This document shows, piece by piece, positions 44,864 through 55,133 of a stretch of 64,000 nt of DNA. Position 1 is the first letter of the stretch, and each line of letters starts with the position of its first letter. Location: the NCBI GenBank assembly GCA_964598535.1, contig CAZRCI010000004.1, positions 162,345-226,344 on the forward strand, given 5' to 3'. The notes beneath the pieces are model-generated. The model saw only the letters and a list, made by a program, of their open reading frames with translations, was not told the origin of the DNA and searched no databases. The position numbers and the translations under genes are program-made. The stretch is from JALHMI01 sp964598535. GTDB lineage: Bacteria; Planctomycetota; Planctomycetia; Pirellulales; PALSA-1355.

Positions 44864-47800
44864 ATGATCGCGACCACGCTGGCGGCGCTGGCTACCGCGC
44901 TGGTTATCGCCGCTCCCGCTACGATCGAAGGCCAGCCTAGCGTCTGGCATCCGCTCACGGTAACGTTTGCCGGGCCGCGGGCCTCGCAGTTCGACAGTGC
45001 GCCGAATCCGTTCCGCGACATTCGACTCCAAGTCGAGTTTGTCGGTCCGCAAAACCAGCGTTACGACGTGCCCGGGTTCTTCGACGCCGACGGCGTCGAC
45101 GCCCCGGAGGGAAACCTCTGGCGTGCTCGTTTCGCGCCCGATGCCCCCGGTGCATGGCGGTACACCGCCCGCTTTCGACGCGGTCCGCAGGTGGCGATTG
45201 CGCTAGAGCCGGAGGCCGGCGAAGCATTTACGCCCGAGGGCCTATCGACGGCGGATCTGACGGGATCGTTCGAGGTCGCGCCGCGAGATGCCGACGCGCC
45301 GGGCTTTTTGAAGTGGGGCTTTCTCGGCTACGCGGGCGGACACTACCTGAAGTTCGCCGATGGCGCGTATTGGCTTCGCGGCGGAACCGACGAACCCGAG
45401 AACCTGCTGGCTTACGCGGGTTTTGCGAACACGCCGCCCAAACATAAATATGCCGATCACGCGGCCGATTGGCGCGAGGGGGATCCCGACTGGGGCAGCG
45501 GAGCGAAGTCCGCGGGCGACGGCCGGGCAATCATCGGCATGGTCAACTACCTGGCCAGCCAACGCGTCAACAGCATGTACTTTCTGCTGATGAACGTGGG
45601 CGGCGACGGTAAGGACGTGTGGCCCTGGGCCGGCAAAATCGACGGACGCGGCAGCCCGGACAACGACAACTTGCACTTCGACGTGCTCAAGCTCCGCCAA
45701 TGGGACACGGTGTTTGCGCATGCCCAGCGGCGGGGTGTCATGTTGCATATGGTGCTGAATGAAGCCGAGGAAGCCAACAAGCGCGAGCTCGACGACGGCG
45801 AGCTTGGCCCCGAGCGCAAGTTGTACTATCGCGAGATGGTCGCCCGATTTGCGCATCATCCGGCGCTCGAGTGGAATCTGTGCGAAGAGTACAACCTGGG
45901 CTTCGATTTGGGCCCCGAGCGAATGGGCGCGTTCGCCGCGTACATTCGGGCCGTCGATGCTTACGATCATCCGATCGCGGTGCATAGCGCGGGAGATCCG
46001 GTCGAAGCCCTGCGATTCATGTACGGCGACCCGCGCTATGATATGGTCAGTGTGCAGCTCAACCAACGGCCGATCCATGAGGTGACCCAGGCGATTCGCC
46101 GCGAGACGCGCAAAGCGGGTCGGCCATTGGTTGTCAGCCTTGATGAGTTCACGCTCGACCGCGTACAACGCGCCTCGCATATTCCGGTCGACGACGCCGA
46201 AGGCCATCGCCGCGAGAAGCTCTGGCCCACTTACTTCTCGGGCGGACAGATCGAGTTCATTCTCGAAGGGCTGCTGAAGGTCGATACCTTTCGCACGCCC
46301 GAGCGCGAAAAGTTGTGGCGTTCCATGGCCATTGCCCGAGAGTTCATCGAGCGGGAGTTGCCGTTCTGGGAGATGGAACCGGCCGAGGGGCTGGTGAGCG
46401 GTGCGGGCGACGTGCCGCTGAGGATTGGCAAGGGAAAGACCGTTCGGCTGGGGCCGCAAGTGTTCGTCAAGCCGGGCGAGGTGTACGCCGTTTATCTGCC
46501 GACCGCCGAGCCGAGCGGAACCTTGGACCTGGCGGGGCTCGCCGGGGCGGCGGAACTCCGCTGGTTCGATCCGCGTAACGGGGAGTTCGCCGGCGCCGCG
46601 CGTGAGATCGCTGGCGGTGGCGCGGTCGCGCTCGGCAATCCGCCTGGCGAGGCCGCGCAAGATTGGGTGGTGCTCGTCCGGCGCGTTCCGGAGGGGAAAG
46701 CAACGGGGGAGCGCGATGCTCAACGCGCTACGCATTTTCCAGGGGAGCAGTGGGACGTGCGCACTCCGGAAGACGTCGGGCTGGCCAGCGGCTTGCTCGA
46801 TGAACTGGCGACGTGTCTGGGTGGCGATGGATGCGTCGTCCGCGATGGCTACCTCGTCAAAGCTTGGGGGGATGTCGCACGGCATAAGGATTGGGCCAGC
46901 GCGGCCAAGCCGGTCTTGAGCACGTTGCTGCTGGCGGCTGTGGCGGACGGCAAGCTGGCCAGCGTCGATGGCCAGGTAAAAGACGCCGGCTGGCAGCTCA
47001 GCGAGAAAGACGCCGCCATGACGTTTCGCCAGCTTGCCAACATGACGAGCGGCTACGGCTGTCGAGAAGCTCCCGGCGCCGCCTGGGGCTACAACGACTT
47101 GGCCATCCAACTTTATGCGAAGTCGCTGGAACGCGTTTTTGGCCACGCGCTCGATCAAGCGTTTCGCGCGCGTTTCGCGGCGTTAGAACTCGAAGACGGT
47201 TCGTTCTTCGGCTCGCGTGAGGGGCTTGGTGTTACGGCCAGCGTGCGCGACTTCGCGCGGCTGGGGTGGCTATGGCTGAATGGCGGCTCGTGGCGCGGTG
47301 AGCAATTGCTACCGGCCGATTTGGTGAGCGCGTGTTTTCGGCCAGGAGTGCCCGCCAATCTGCCGCGCACCGCCGGCCGCACGGAAGATTACTTGGCGAT
47401 TGGCAGCTACGGCGGCGGAACCGATCAAACGCCATTCGGCCCGGGCGTGTACGGCTTTAATTTCTGGTTCAACGTACCCGACATGCGCGGGCAGCGTGCC
47501 TGGCCGGAATTGCCTGAAGACTCGTTTCAGGCCAACGGCATGTGGAATCGCGACACGGTGACCGTGATTCCCAGTTTGCGAATCGTCGTGGCCGCCCGCG
47601 GGGCAACTCGCGATAAATTTGAGCCGGGCCGTGAGGAGAATGACTTCAACCGCGCACTTGCCTTGGTGGCTCAGGCGGCGCGTTTCAAGAAAACTTCTGA
47701 GCGCCCGACGGAAGCCAACTGGCCCAGCACGCGCGGGTTTGGGAGCAGCGCCCATCACTGGCGGCGGATACAGAACAAAGACCGCTTCATCCAACCGATC

Positions 47801-48772
47801 GGCGACCAACCGAATTATGAGTCCCGGCAAGTGCGCGAGATCGTCGGCAATATTTTGTTGTTTCAACGGTCCAATGGCGGCTGGCCAAAAGACTATGACA
47901 TGCAGGCCATTCTGACTGCCGAGCAGCGCGAGGCCGTGCGGGCAACTTACGACCGCGACGACACCTCGTTCGACAACTCAAACGGACATTCGCAAGTCGA
48001 TTATCTGGCTCGCGCCTTGCCGCTGCTCGACAACGACCGTGAAGTGCGCGAAGCCTGCCTGCGCGGGTTCGACCATCTGCTCGCCGCGCAGCTCGAGAAT
48101 GGCGGCTTTCCGCAGTGGTATCCGCGCACCAAGGGCTACCACGGGTACATCACGTTCAACGACGGCGTGATGATCGGCATTCTTAACGTCCTGCAAGACG
48201 CCGCCGAAGGCACGCCGCATTGGCAATGGCTCGACGACGAGCGGCGCGCACGCGCACGACTGGCTGTCGCCCGCGGGGTCGAGTGCATCTTGAAGTGCCA
48301 GATTACCGCGGGCGGAGTGCGCAAGGGCTGGTGCCAGCAGCACGATCCCACGACGTTCGCTCCGCAAAGCGCGCGGACGTTCGAGTTGGCCTCGGTGTGC
48401 CCCCAGGACACGGCCGAAATCGTTGAGTTTTTGCGCCGGCTGCCCGCGCGGTCTCCGGAAGTGAACGGGGCGATTGACACCGCCGTGACGTGGCTCGGGC
48501 GCGTCGTGCTCAAAGATACGCGCGTGCATCGCATTCCGGATGCGCAGGAGACCTTCCTGCGGCACACCGCGGCGTTTGATGTCGTGGTGGTGCGCGAGTT
48601 GGGGGCTCCGCCAATCTGGGCTCGGCATTACGAGATCGAAACCGATCGGCCGATCTTCGCCGGTCGCGACGCTGTGAAACGTTATGCTTTGGCCGATATC
48701 GAACGCGAGCGCCGCACGGGCACGGCCTGGTACGGTGGCTGGCCGAGGGCGGTGCTTGAAACCAGGGACTGA
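44864..48772 (+). CDS. Three-enzyme fusion: DUF5060/glycosidase-like, serine hydrolase, PL10 pectate lyase
   Basis: A secreted 1302-aa protein starting at ATG 44864 (GGAGG 10 nt upstream; signal peptide to about residue 24). Domains: DUF5060 beta-sandwich (about 25-130, FAGPRASQFDSAPNPFRDIRL start); a glycosidase-like TIM barrel (about 150-600, Glu in WNLCEEYN and barrel-like LASQRVNSMYFLLMNVGGDGKDVWPW); a beta-lactamase/serine-hydrolase domain (about 627-935) with SAAK as SxxK and YND after NMTSGYG; and PL10 pectate lyase (about 951-1302) with NGGWPKDYDM, WCQQHDP, the ARHYEIETDRPIFAGRD segment and the closing AWYGGWP. No internal stop or Shine-Dalgarno site separates them. The PL10 domain is clear; the other two are less certain in reaction. 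Confidence 0.9.
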   Translation: MIATTLAALATALVIAAPATIEGQPSVWHPLTVTFAGPRASQFDSAPNPFRDIRLQVEFVGPQNQRYDVPGFFDADGVDAPEGNLWRARFAPDAPGAWRYTARFRRGPQVAIALEPEAGEAFTPEGLSTADLTGSFEVAPRDADAPGFLKWGFLGYAGGHYLKFADGAYWLRGGTDEPENLLAYAGFANTPPKHKYADHAADWREGDPDWGSGAKSAGDGRAIIGMVNYLASQRVNSMYFLLMNVGGDGKDVWPWAGKIDGRGSPDNDNLHFDVLKLRQWDTVFAHAQRRGVMLHMVLNEAEEANKRELDDGELGPERKLYYREMVARFAHHPALEWNLCEEYNLGFDLGPERMGAFAAYIRAVDAYDHPIAVHSAGDPVEALRFMYGDPRYDMVSVQLNQRPIHEVTQAIRRETRKAGRPLVVSLDEFTLDRVQRASHIPVDDAEGHRREKLWPTYFSGGQIEFILEGLLKVDTFRTPEREKLWRSMAIAREFIERELPFWEMEPAEGLVSGAGDVPLRIGKGKTVRLGPQVFVKPGEVYAVYLPTAEPSGTLDLAGLAGAAELRWFDPRNGEFAGAAREIAGGGAVALGNPPGEAAQDWVVLVRRVPEGKATGERDAQRATHFPGEQWDVRTPEDVGLASGLLDELATCLGGDGCVVRDGYLVKAWGDVARHKDWASAAKPVLSTLLLAAVADGKLASVDGQVKDAGWQLSEKDAAMTFRQLANMTSGYGCREAPGAAWGYNDLAIQLYAKSLERVFGHALDQAFRARFAALELEDGSFFGSREGLGVTASVRDFARLGWLWLNGGSWRGEQLLPADLVSACFRPGVPANLPRTAGRTEDYLAIGSYGGGTDQTPFGPGVYGFNFWFNVPDMRGQRAWPELPEDSFQANGMWNRDTVTVIPSLRIVVAARGATRDKFEPGREENDFNRALALVAQAARFKKTSERPTEANWPSTRGFGSSAHHWRRIQNKDRFIQPIGDQPNYESRQVREIVGNILLFQRSNGGWPKDYDMQAILTAEQREAVRATYDRDDTSFDNSNGHSQVDYLARALPLLDNDREVREACLRGFDHLLAAQLENGGFPQWYPRTKGYHGYITFNDGVMIGILNVLQDAAEGTPHWQWLDDERRARARLAVARGVECILKCQITAGGVRKGWCQQHDPTTFAPQSARTFELASVCPQDTAEIVEFLRRLPARSPEVNGAIDTAVTWLGRVVLKDTRVHRIPDAQETFLRHTAAFDVVVVRELGAPPIWARHYEIETDRPIFAGRDAVKRYALADIERERRTGTAWYGGWPRAVLETRD

Positions 48773-48809
48773 TGTTCGTTCTGGTCTTGCGATCAGATTA
48801 GGAGACGCG

Positions 48810-50291
48810 ATGAGGCTGTTGCGGGCGTTGGGTCTGTTGTTACCGTTTATGTACTTGACGGCCTCGTTGGCGGCTGACACCGGACGACCGAACGTCCTCT
48901 GGATCATTGTCGACGATATGTCGGCCAATTTCGGTTGCTATGGTGACACGGCGATCGCTACACCGCACGTGGATCGTCTTGCCCGCGAGGGCACCAGGTT
49001 CGCCCGCGCTTTCGTCACAGCGCCGGTTTGCTCGCCGTGCCGATCGGCCCTGATCACGGGGTGTTATCAAACCACGATCGGCGCGCATCATCATCGTAGC
49101 GGCCGGGGCGTGGAGAAGGTCTACTTGCCGGCAGGAGTCGAGCCCATTCCGGCACTCTTTCAGCGGGCCGGTTATTACACGTGCATCGGCGCCGGTACGC
49201 CCGAGCGCAATCACCTGGGCAAGACGGACTATAACTTCGAGTACGATTTGGCGATCTACGACGGGACAGATTGGTCTGACCGCGCGCCGAATCAGCCGTT
49301 CTTCATGCAGGTGCAGCTTCATGGTGGCAAGCATCGGGGCGCACAAGCCAGGCAGTACGACGCCTGGGCCAAACGCGTGTTTCAAGAGCTGGGAAGCAAT
49401 GTCGCCGCGAGCGCGGTGAAGCTGCCGCCGTATTATCCGGAGGACCCGGTGCTCGTGGATGATTGGGCCCGCTATCTAGACGCGGTTCGCTACACCGACA
49501 AGGAAGTTGGCGACATTCTGGCCCGGCTCGAACGCGAGGGGATCCTCGATCAGACCGTCGTCTGCTTCATGACAGATCATGGCATCAGCCATGCCCGCGG
49601 CAAGCAGTTTTTGTATGACGAGGGAATCCACGTACCGATGGTGATACGTGGGCCGGGCATCGCCGCGGGTGTCGTCCGCGACGATTTGGTCGAGCATATC
49701 GACCTGGCGGCGACGTCGCTGGCGATCGCGGGGATCGAGACGCCCGCCTGGATGCAGGGGCGCGACCTCTTCGCCCCTAATTACCAGTCGCGCGAAGCGG
49801 TGTTTGCCGCCCGCGACCGCTGTGACGAAACGGTCGATCACATCCGGTCCGTGCGGACGCAACGCTACAAGTACATTCGCAACTATCTGGATCAGCGTCC
49901 TCATTTGCAGCCGAATGCCTATAAGGACGGCAAGGCGATCATCCAGCGGCTTCGCCAGTTGCACGCGGCGGAGAGCCTCACCGAACTTCAAGAGCGGTTG
50001 CTCTTTTCGCCGAAGCGTCCCGTCGAGGAGCTGTACGACCTCGCTTCTGATCCGCATGAGCTCAGGAATCTGGCGACGGATCGTGAGTATCAGCCGGTAC
50101 TTGCCGATCTGCGAGCTCGGTTGGCCGCCTGGGAAGCCGAAACGGGCGATCGAGGGCGCGAGCCCGAGCCAGCCGCGATGTACGCCAGCGATATGGCGGT
50201 ATATCTACACGGCCGCGGCCGTCGTGCCCCGGCCGACGAAACCGAGCAAAATATCGAGCTGATGAAGCGTTGGGCGGCCGAAGGACGCTAA
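48810..50291 (+). CDS. Secreted sulfatase, canonical formylglycine motif
   Basis: A type I sulfatase of 493 aa. ATG 48810 has AGGAG 6 nt upstream and a signal peptide ending SLAAD. RPNVLWIIVDDMSANFGCYGD (first metal-binding Asp pair) and the modification site CSPCRSALITGC (Cys74, C-x-P-x-R intact) are typical, as is HGISHARGKQFLYDEGIHVPMV. It starts 37 bp after the fusion gene and may be in its operon. The substrate, probably a sulfated polysaccharide, cannot be read. Confidence 0.95.
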   Translation: MRLLRALGLLLPFMYLTASLAADTGRPNVLWIIVDDMSANFGCYGDTAIATPHVDRLAREGTRFARAFVTAPVCSPCRSALITGCYQTTIGAHHHRSGRGVEKVYLPAGVEPIPALFQRAGYYTCIGAGTPERNHLGKTDYNFEYDLAIYDGTDWSDRAPNQPFFMQVQLHGGKHRGAQARQYDAWAKRVFQELGSNVAASAVKLPPYYPEDPVLVDDWARYLDAVRYTDKEVGDILARLEREGILDQTVVCFMTDHGISHARGKQFLYDEGIHVPMVIRGPGIAAGVVRDDLVEHIDLAATSLAIAGIETPAWMQGRDLFAPNYQSREAVFAARDRCDETVDHIRSVRTQRYKYIRNYLDQRPHLQPNAYKDGKAIIQRLRQLHAAESLTELQERLLFSPKRPVEELYDLASDPHELRNLATDREYQPVLADLRARLAAWEAETGDRGREPEPAAMYASDMAVYLHGRGRRAPADETEQNIELMKRWAAEGR

Positions 50292-50454
50292 ATTCGCGGG
50301 ACAGTTGCCGTGCGCCCGCCGCCGCAGGGGGGCCATTTTCAAGGGAACGATCCTCGCCTGGCTGCTTTGCCGGACAGCACCGCTGGGGTATCTTATTAAC
50401 TGGCGTTTATCTGTTCGGTGGGTGGGAATTGAACGTCCTAGCGAGGCCGGTTCC

Positions 50455-53400
50455 GTGAGCGAGATCGTACGCTTCAGACGAGCGGGGCATATGGCTGGCG
50501 GGGGAGCTTGGGTTGCCGCGACGCTGCTTTTCGCGGCTTGCGCCTGGGGAGAAGAACTGCCGCCTCCGGATTTCGTCCGCGATGTGCAGCCCCTGTTCGT
50601 GGAGCATTGCTACCAGTGTCATGGTCCGGACAAGCAGGAGGCCGGTTTGCGGCTCGACCAGCGCGACGCGGCGCTGGCCGGGAGCGATTCAGGCCCTTGG
50701 TTCGTGGTAGGCAAATCGGCCGAGAGCGAGATCGTCCGGCGTCTCACGGCGGAGGAATCGGAGCGGATGCCGCCGGCGGAAGCCCAGGCCCAACCGTTCA
50801 GCGAAGCTCAGGTTGCGACGATCAGGGGGTGGATCGACGCGGGGGCTCACTGGCCGCAACCCAACGCTGGCGGCAGTAATCACTGGGCGTTTCAGCCGAT
50901 TGTGTGTCCGGCCCCTCCGGCCGTGCAAAACGAAGCTTGGGTTCGCAATCCGATCGATCGTTTCGTCCTGGCTGGCCTCGAGCAGCGTGGCATGACGCCT
51001 TCGGTCGAGGCCGATCGCCATACGCTGATCAAGCGTCTGTCTTATGACTTGTTGGGCCTCCCGCCGACGATTGCCGAGGTGGACGAATTCGCTAGCGACA
51101 CTGCGCCGGATGCCTACGAGCGGCTGGTCGACCGGCTGCTGGATTCTCCCCGCTTCGGCGAGCGTTTTGGCCGCCACTGGTTGGACAAGGCACGCTATGC
51201 CGACAGTGACGGCTATGAGAAGGACAATCCGCGTCCAGATGCGTGGCGCTATCGCAACTGGGTGATTGACGCGGTGAACAACGATCTGCCGCTCGATCGG
51301 TTCACGATCGAACAACTGGCGGGCGATCTATTTCCCGAGGCCACGCCGGCCCAGCGGTTGGCCACGGCGTTCCATCGCCAGACGCTCACCAATACCGAGG
51401 GCGGTACCGACCAGGAACAGTTCCGCATCGAAGCGATCTTCGATCGGGTGGCCACGACCGGCACGGTGTGGTTGGGCCTGACGGTCGGCTGCGCCCAATG
51501 CCATACGCACAAGTACGATCCGATCACGCACGAGGAATACTACAAGCTCTTTGCATTCTTCAACAATGCCGACGAGACACAAACCGACGTGCCGCTGGTC
51601 GGCGACCCGCTGGAGGCATGGAGGCAGGGCGTTGCCGAGGCGAACGAGAAATTGGCCAAGCTGCGCCCGAAGCTCGCCAAGTTGCGTGCAAAGCACGCGG
51701 CCGGCGTAGCCGCTTGGGAAGCCGATCTGAAAGCCGCGCCTGCCAGTCCGGTCGAGTTCCATCCCGTGGAGCTCATCAGCGCCGAGTCGCAAGCCGGCGC
51801 CGAGTTGAAGTTGCTCTCCGATGGTTCGTACCTGGTAACGGGCAAGAACCCGGACGTTGACCGTTTGACGCTCACCGTGCGCAGCGATTTGCCGCAGATC
51901 ACAGGCCTGCGAGTCGAAACGCTCGCGCACGATTCGCTCCAGGGTCGTGGACCAGGGCGCAGCGGTCACGGCAACTTCGTGCTTGGCGAGTTTCGCGCCA
52001 CGGCCAGCGCTGCGTCGGATTTCAAAGAGGAGGCCAAGCTTCCGCTCGACGTTGCCGAATCTGATCACCATCAGCAGGGATTCGAACCGGCGGACGCGTT
52101 TGACGGCAAAGAAAACACCGGCTGGGCCGTGGGTGGCAAAACGGGGCAGGATCACGCGATCCGCTTTTTCGCGCCCGCGCCCTTCGACACGAAAGCCGCG
52201 CCGTTTCTGCGGCTCGTAATCAGCCAGAACTATGGCACGCAGCACACGCTCGGTCGCCTGCGCGTTTCGGCGATCACCGGTAACGATCCGTTGCGCGGGA
52301 TTCCTGAAAACATTCGTGCGATCCTGGCCGTCGCGGCGGCCGAGCGCACGGCCGAACAATCGGCCGCGTTGACCGACTATTACGTGAACCGCGACAAAGA
52401 AGTCGCCAAGCTCGTCGGCGAGATCGCCAAGTACAAGAAGCAGGCCGCGGCCGAGCCGGTGATGAATGTTCGGGTGCTGGCCGAGCGGACGGCCGACCGT
52501 CGCGCGTCGCACATTCTGGCGAGAGGTGATTTTCTCAGCCCGGCCGAAGAGGTTCAGCCGGGAACGTTCGCCGCGCTGCCGGCGCTGAGGAACGACAACG
52601 ATTCGCTCGATCGGATGGACCTTGCTCGCTGGCTGGTTGATCCGGCCAATCCGCTGACGCGCCGCGTGCTGGCCAACCAGCTTTGGTCTCATCTTTTGGG
52701 GCGCGGTATCGTCCGCACGGTGAACGACTTTGGCGTTCGTGGCGAGCGGCCAACGCATCCCGAGCTGCTTGATTGGCTAGCCTGCGAGCTCGAAGCTTGC
52801 GGCTGGAGCCGCAAACAGTTTATTCGGCTGGTGGTCACGAGCGCCGCGTATCGCCAGTCATCGGCGGTTCGGACCGAATATTCCGAGACCGATCCGTTGA
52901 ACGATACGTTTCATCGCCAGAACCGGCATCGTGTTGAAGCTGAAATCGTGCGCGACTTGGCGCTTTCGGTGGCCGGTTTGCTCAGCGACAAGATTGGGGG
53001 CCCGAGCGTTTTCCCTCCGATGCCGTCCGATGTCGCCTCGCTGAGTTATGCCAATAACTTCAAGTGGAACGAAAGCCAAGGCGCAGACCGCTACCGTCGC
53101 GGGATGTATACGTTTTTCAAGCGTACGGCGCCGCATCCGGATCTGACGACGTTCGATTGTCCCGACGCCAACACCACCTGTGTGGAGCGTCGTTCGTCGA
53201 ATACGCCGCTGCAGGCGCTTACCACGCTCAACAACGACTCGTTTACCGAGGCTTCGCGGGCCATGACGCGCCGGCTACTCGCGGAGTGTCCGGGCGAAGA
53301 CCGCGAGCGGCTCATGACCGCGCTGCGCTGGTGCGTGGCCCGGCCGCCGTCGGATCGCGAGCTGTCGGCTTTTGCCGAGTTGCTGAACACCGGGCGGGCA

Positions 53401-53541
53401 TGGTATGGCGAGCGCGCGGAAGACGCTACGGCCGTCGTTGGCGAATCGCCACTCGAGGGCATTAGCCTGGCCGAGAATGCCGCCTGGATCGCGACGCTGC
53501 GGATTATGCTCAATCTCGATGAATTCCTCACGCGAGAGTAA
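50455..53541 (+). CDS. PSCyt1/DUF1549/DUF1553 secreted cytochrome-like protein
   Basis: A planctomycete hallmark protein (1028 aa). GTG 50455 gives a signal sequence with GEE at its end; ATG 50491 is an alternative. PSCyt1 at about 35-110 carries the heme motif CYQCHGPD, followed by DUF1549 (NPIDRFVLAGLEQRGM..., about 170-380), a middle jelly-roll-like domain (about 480-620), and DUF1553 (about 700-1000, ending with the 'RSSNTPLQALTTLNNDSF' and IMLNLDEFLTRE segments). It is followed after 8 bp by a DUF1501 gene, the usual partner, so the two form an operon. Function unproven. Confidence 0.93.
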   Translation: MSEIVRFRRAGHMAGGGAWVAATLLFAACAWGEELPPPDFVRDVQPLFVEHCYQCHGPDKQEAGLRLDQRDAALAGSDSGPWFVVGKSAESEIVRRLTAEESERMPPAEAQAQPFSEAQVATIRGWIDAGAHWPQPNAGGSNHWAFQPIVCPAPPAVQNEAWVRNPIDRFVLAGLEQRGMTPSVEADRHTLIKRLSYDLLGLPPTIAEVDEFASDTAPDAYERLVDRLLDSPRFGERFGRHWLDKARYADSDGYEKDNPRPDAWRYRNWVIDAVNNDLPLDRFTIEQLAGDLFPEATPAQRLATAFHRQTLTNTEGGTDQEQFRIEAIFDRVATTGTVWLGLTVGCAQCHTHKYDPITHEEYYKLFAFFNNADETQTDVPLVGDPLEAWRQGVAEANEKLAKLRPKLAKLRAKHAAGVAAWEADLKAAPASPVEFHPVELISAESQAGAELKLLSDGSYLVTGKNPDVDRLTLTVRSDLPQITGLRVETLAHDSLQGRGPGRSGHGNFVLGEFRATASAASDFKEEAKLPLDVAESDHHQQGFEPADAFDGKENTGWAVGGKTGQDHAIRFFAPAPFDTKAAPFLRLVISQNYGTQHTLGRLRVSAITGNDPLRGIPENIRAILAVAAAERTAEQSAALTDYYVNRDKEVAKLVGEIAKYKKQAAAEPVMNVRVLAERTADRRASHILARGDFLSPAEEVQPGTFAALPALRNDNDSLDRMDLARWLVDPANPLTRRVLANQLWSHLLGRGIVRTVNDFGVRGERPTHPELLDWLACELEACGWSRKQFIRLVVTSAAYRQSSAVRTEYSETDPLNDTFHRQNRHRVEAEIVRDLALSVAGLLSDKIGGPSVFPPMPSDVASLSYANNFKWNESQGADRYRRGMYTFFKRTAPHPDLTTFDCPDANTTCVERRSSNTPLQALTTLNNDSFTEASRAMTRRLLAECPGEDRERLMTALRWCVARPPSDRELSAFAELLNTGRAWYGERAEDATAVVGESPLEGISLAENAAWIATLRIMLNLDEFLTRE

Positions 53542-53549
53542 CACACGCC

Positions 53550-55037
53550 ATGCAACCTCACGAAGTTGCCGATCAAACGCGTCGCGATTTTCTGACCAGC
53601 GCCGCGAGCGGGTTGGGCGCGGTCGGCCTGATGCATGCCCTGGCTGGCGATGGGGTGTTCGACGCCGCGCGCGCACAAGCTGCCACGGCCGTGAATCCGC
53701 TTGAGCCCAGGGCCCCGCACTTTGCCCCCAAGGCCAAGAGCTGCATCTTCATTTTCATGGAAGGCGCGCCTAGCCACATCGACCTGTTCGATCCCAAGCC
53801 CAAGCTCAACGAGCTGCACGGCCAACCGCTTCCGGAATCGATGGTCAAGAACGTCCGCTTCGCGTTTCTCAAGAAGGACACCGCGCGGCTGATGGGCTCG
53901 AAACGCGTCTTTACCAAGCATGGCGAGTGCGGCATGGAGCTGGCCGACCTGCTGCCGCACCTGGGCGGCGTGGCCGACGATTTGCTGCTCGTGCGGAGCA
54001 TGCATACCGACCAGTTCAACCACCATCCGGGCCAACTGCTGATGCAGTGTGGCCGGGCATCGTTCGGCTTGCCGTGCATGGGTTCCTGGATCACCTATGG
54101 GCTTGGTAGCGAATCGAAGAACCTGCCGGGCTATGTCGTGCTCACAGCCGGCCGAGGATCGAGCGGCGGCGCCACGCTCTGGCAGAGCGGATTTCTGCCA
54201 AGCGTGTATTCGGGCGTGCTGTTTCGCAATCAGGGCGAGCCGGTCTTGAATCTGAAGAACCCCGCCGGTATCTCAAACGAGTTACAGCGCAAAGGGCTGG
54301 ACGTCCTGGGGCAGGCCAACCAGGCACGCTTCGACGAAATGCACGACCCTGAGATCGCCAGCCGCATCGCCGCGTATGAGCTCGCGTTTCGGATGCAGTC
54401 GGCCGCGCCGGAGCTGATCGATCTTTCTCAAGAGACGCAGGCGACGCTTGACGCCTACGGCGTTGACCGCCAAGAGCCGGACGGAAAGGGAGGACGTGGC
54501 GGCGGGCCGGGCCAATTCAGCGCCTTCGCGCGCAACTGCCTGCTGGCTCGGCGGATGGTCGAACGCGGTGTGCGGTTCGTCAATATCATCCATGCCTCTT
54601 GGGATCACCACTCGAACCTCGACGCCGAACTGCCGATCAACTGCGAGATGGCCGATCAGCCGATCGCCGCGCTTATCCAAGACCTCAAGCAGCGCGGGCT
54701 ACTTGACGAAACTCTGGTCGTGTTCGCCAGCGAATTTGGCCGCACGCCGCTGGGCGAGAACCGCAACGGCTCGGAATCGGTCACTGGCCGCGACCATCAC
54801 CCATTCGCGTTCAGCATCTTCATGGCCGGAGGCGGTCTCAAAGGCGGCCTGGTGCATGGCGAGACCGATGAGATCGGTTGGGGTATCACCAAAGATCCGG
54901 TGCACATCAACGATTGGCAAGCGACGCTGCTGCACCTGTTCGGGCTCGATCACCTACGGCTTACCCATCGCTTCCAGGGCCGCGATTTCCGCCTCACCGA
55001 CGTTGGTGGCAAGGTGGTCGATGCGTGGCTGGCGTGA
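53550..55037 (+). CDS. DUF1501 protein, partner of the PSCyt1 gene
   Basis: A 495-aa Tat-exported protein starting at ATG 53550, 8 bp after the PSCyt1/DUF1553 stop. The twin-arginine-like signal is TRRDFLTSAASGLGAVGLMHAL; FIFMEGAPSHIDLFDPKPKL, VKNVRFAFLKKD, ADDLLLVRSMHTDQFNHHPG, HASWDHHSNLDAE, VFASEFGRTPLGENRNG and GRDHHPFAFSIFMAGGG are the DUF1501 landmarks. The pair PSCyt1-DUF1501 is repeated across planctomycete genomes and probably works as a unit outside the cytoplasm. Confidence 0.95.
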   Translation: MQPHEVADQTRRDFLTSAASGLGAVGLMHALAGDGVFDAARAQAATAVNPLEPRAPHFAPKAKSCIFIFMEGAPSHIDLFDPKPKLNELHGQPLPESMVKNVRFAFLKKDTARLMGSKRVFTKHGECGMELADLLPHLGGVADDLLLVRSMHTDQFNHHPGQLLMQCGRASFGLPCMGSWITYGLGSESKNLPGYVVLTAGRGSSGGATLWQSGFLPSVYSGVLFRNQGEPVLNLKNPAGISNELQRKGLDVLGQANQARFDEMHDPEIASRIAAYELAFRMQSAAPELIDLSQETQATLDAYGVDRQEPDGKGGRGGGPGQFSAFARNCLLARRMVERGVRFVNIIHASWDHHSNLDAELPINCEMADQPIAALIQDLKQRGLLDETLVVFASEFGRTPLGENRNGSESVTGRDHHPFAFSIFMAGGGLKGGLVHGETDEIGWGITKDPVHINDWQATLLHLFGLDHLRLTHRFQGRDFRLTDVGGKVVDAWLA

Positions 55038-55133
55038 TGCGGCTTCGGGCTTTAATCTCGGGCTTCAACGGCATGGCGCGGAGACGGCGCGCGTTTAGCT
55101 GAACAGCCGGTGGAAGTAGTTCGACGGGCGTGC

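Noticed and set aside
45242..47158. 638-aa minus-strand frame opposite the fusion gene
   Set aside because: It is antisense to a well-supported coding frame, has no recognisable motif, and is typical of high-GC mirror frames.
51328..52758. 476-aa minus-strand frame opposite the PSCyt1 protein
   Set aside because: Shadow frame; the plus strand shows PSCyt1, DUF1549 and DUF1553.
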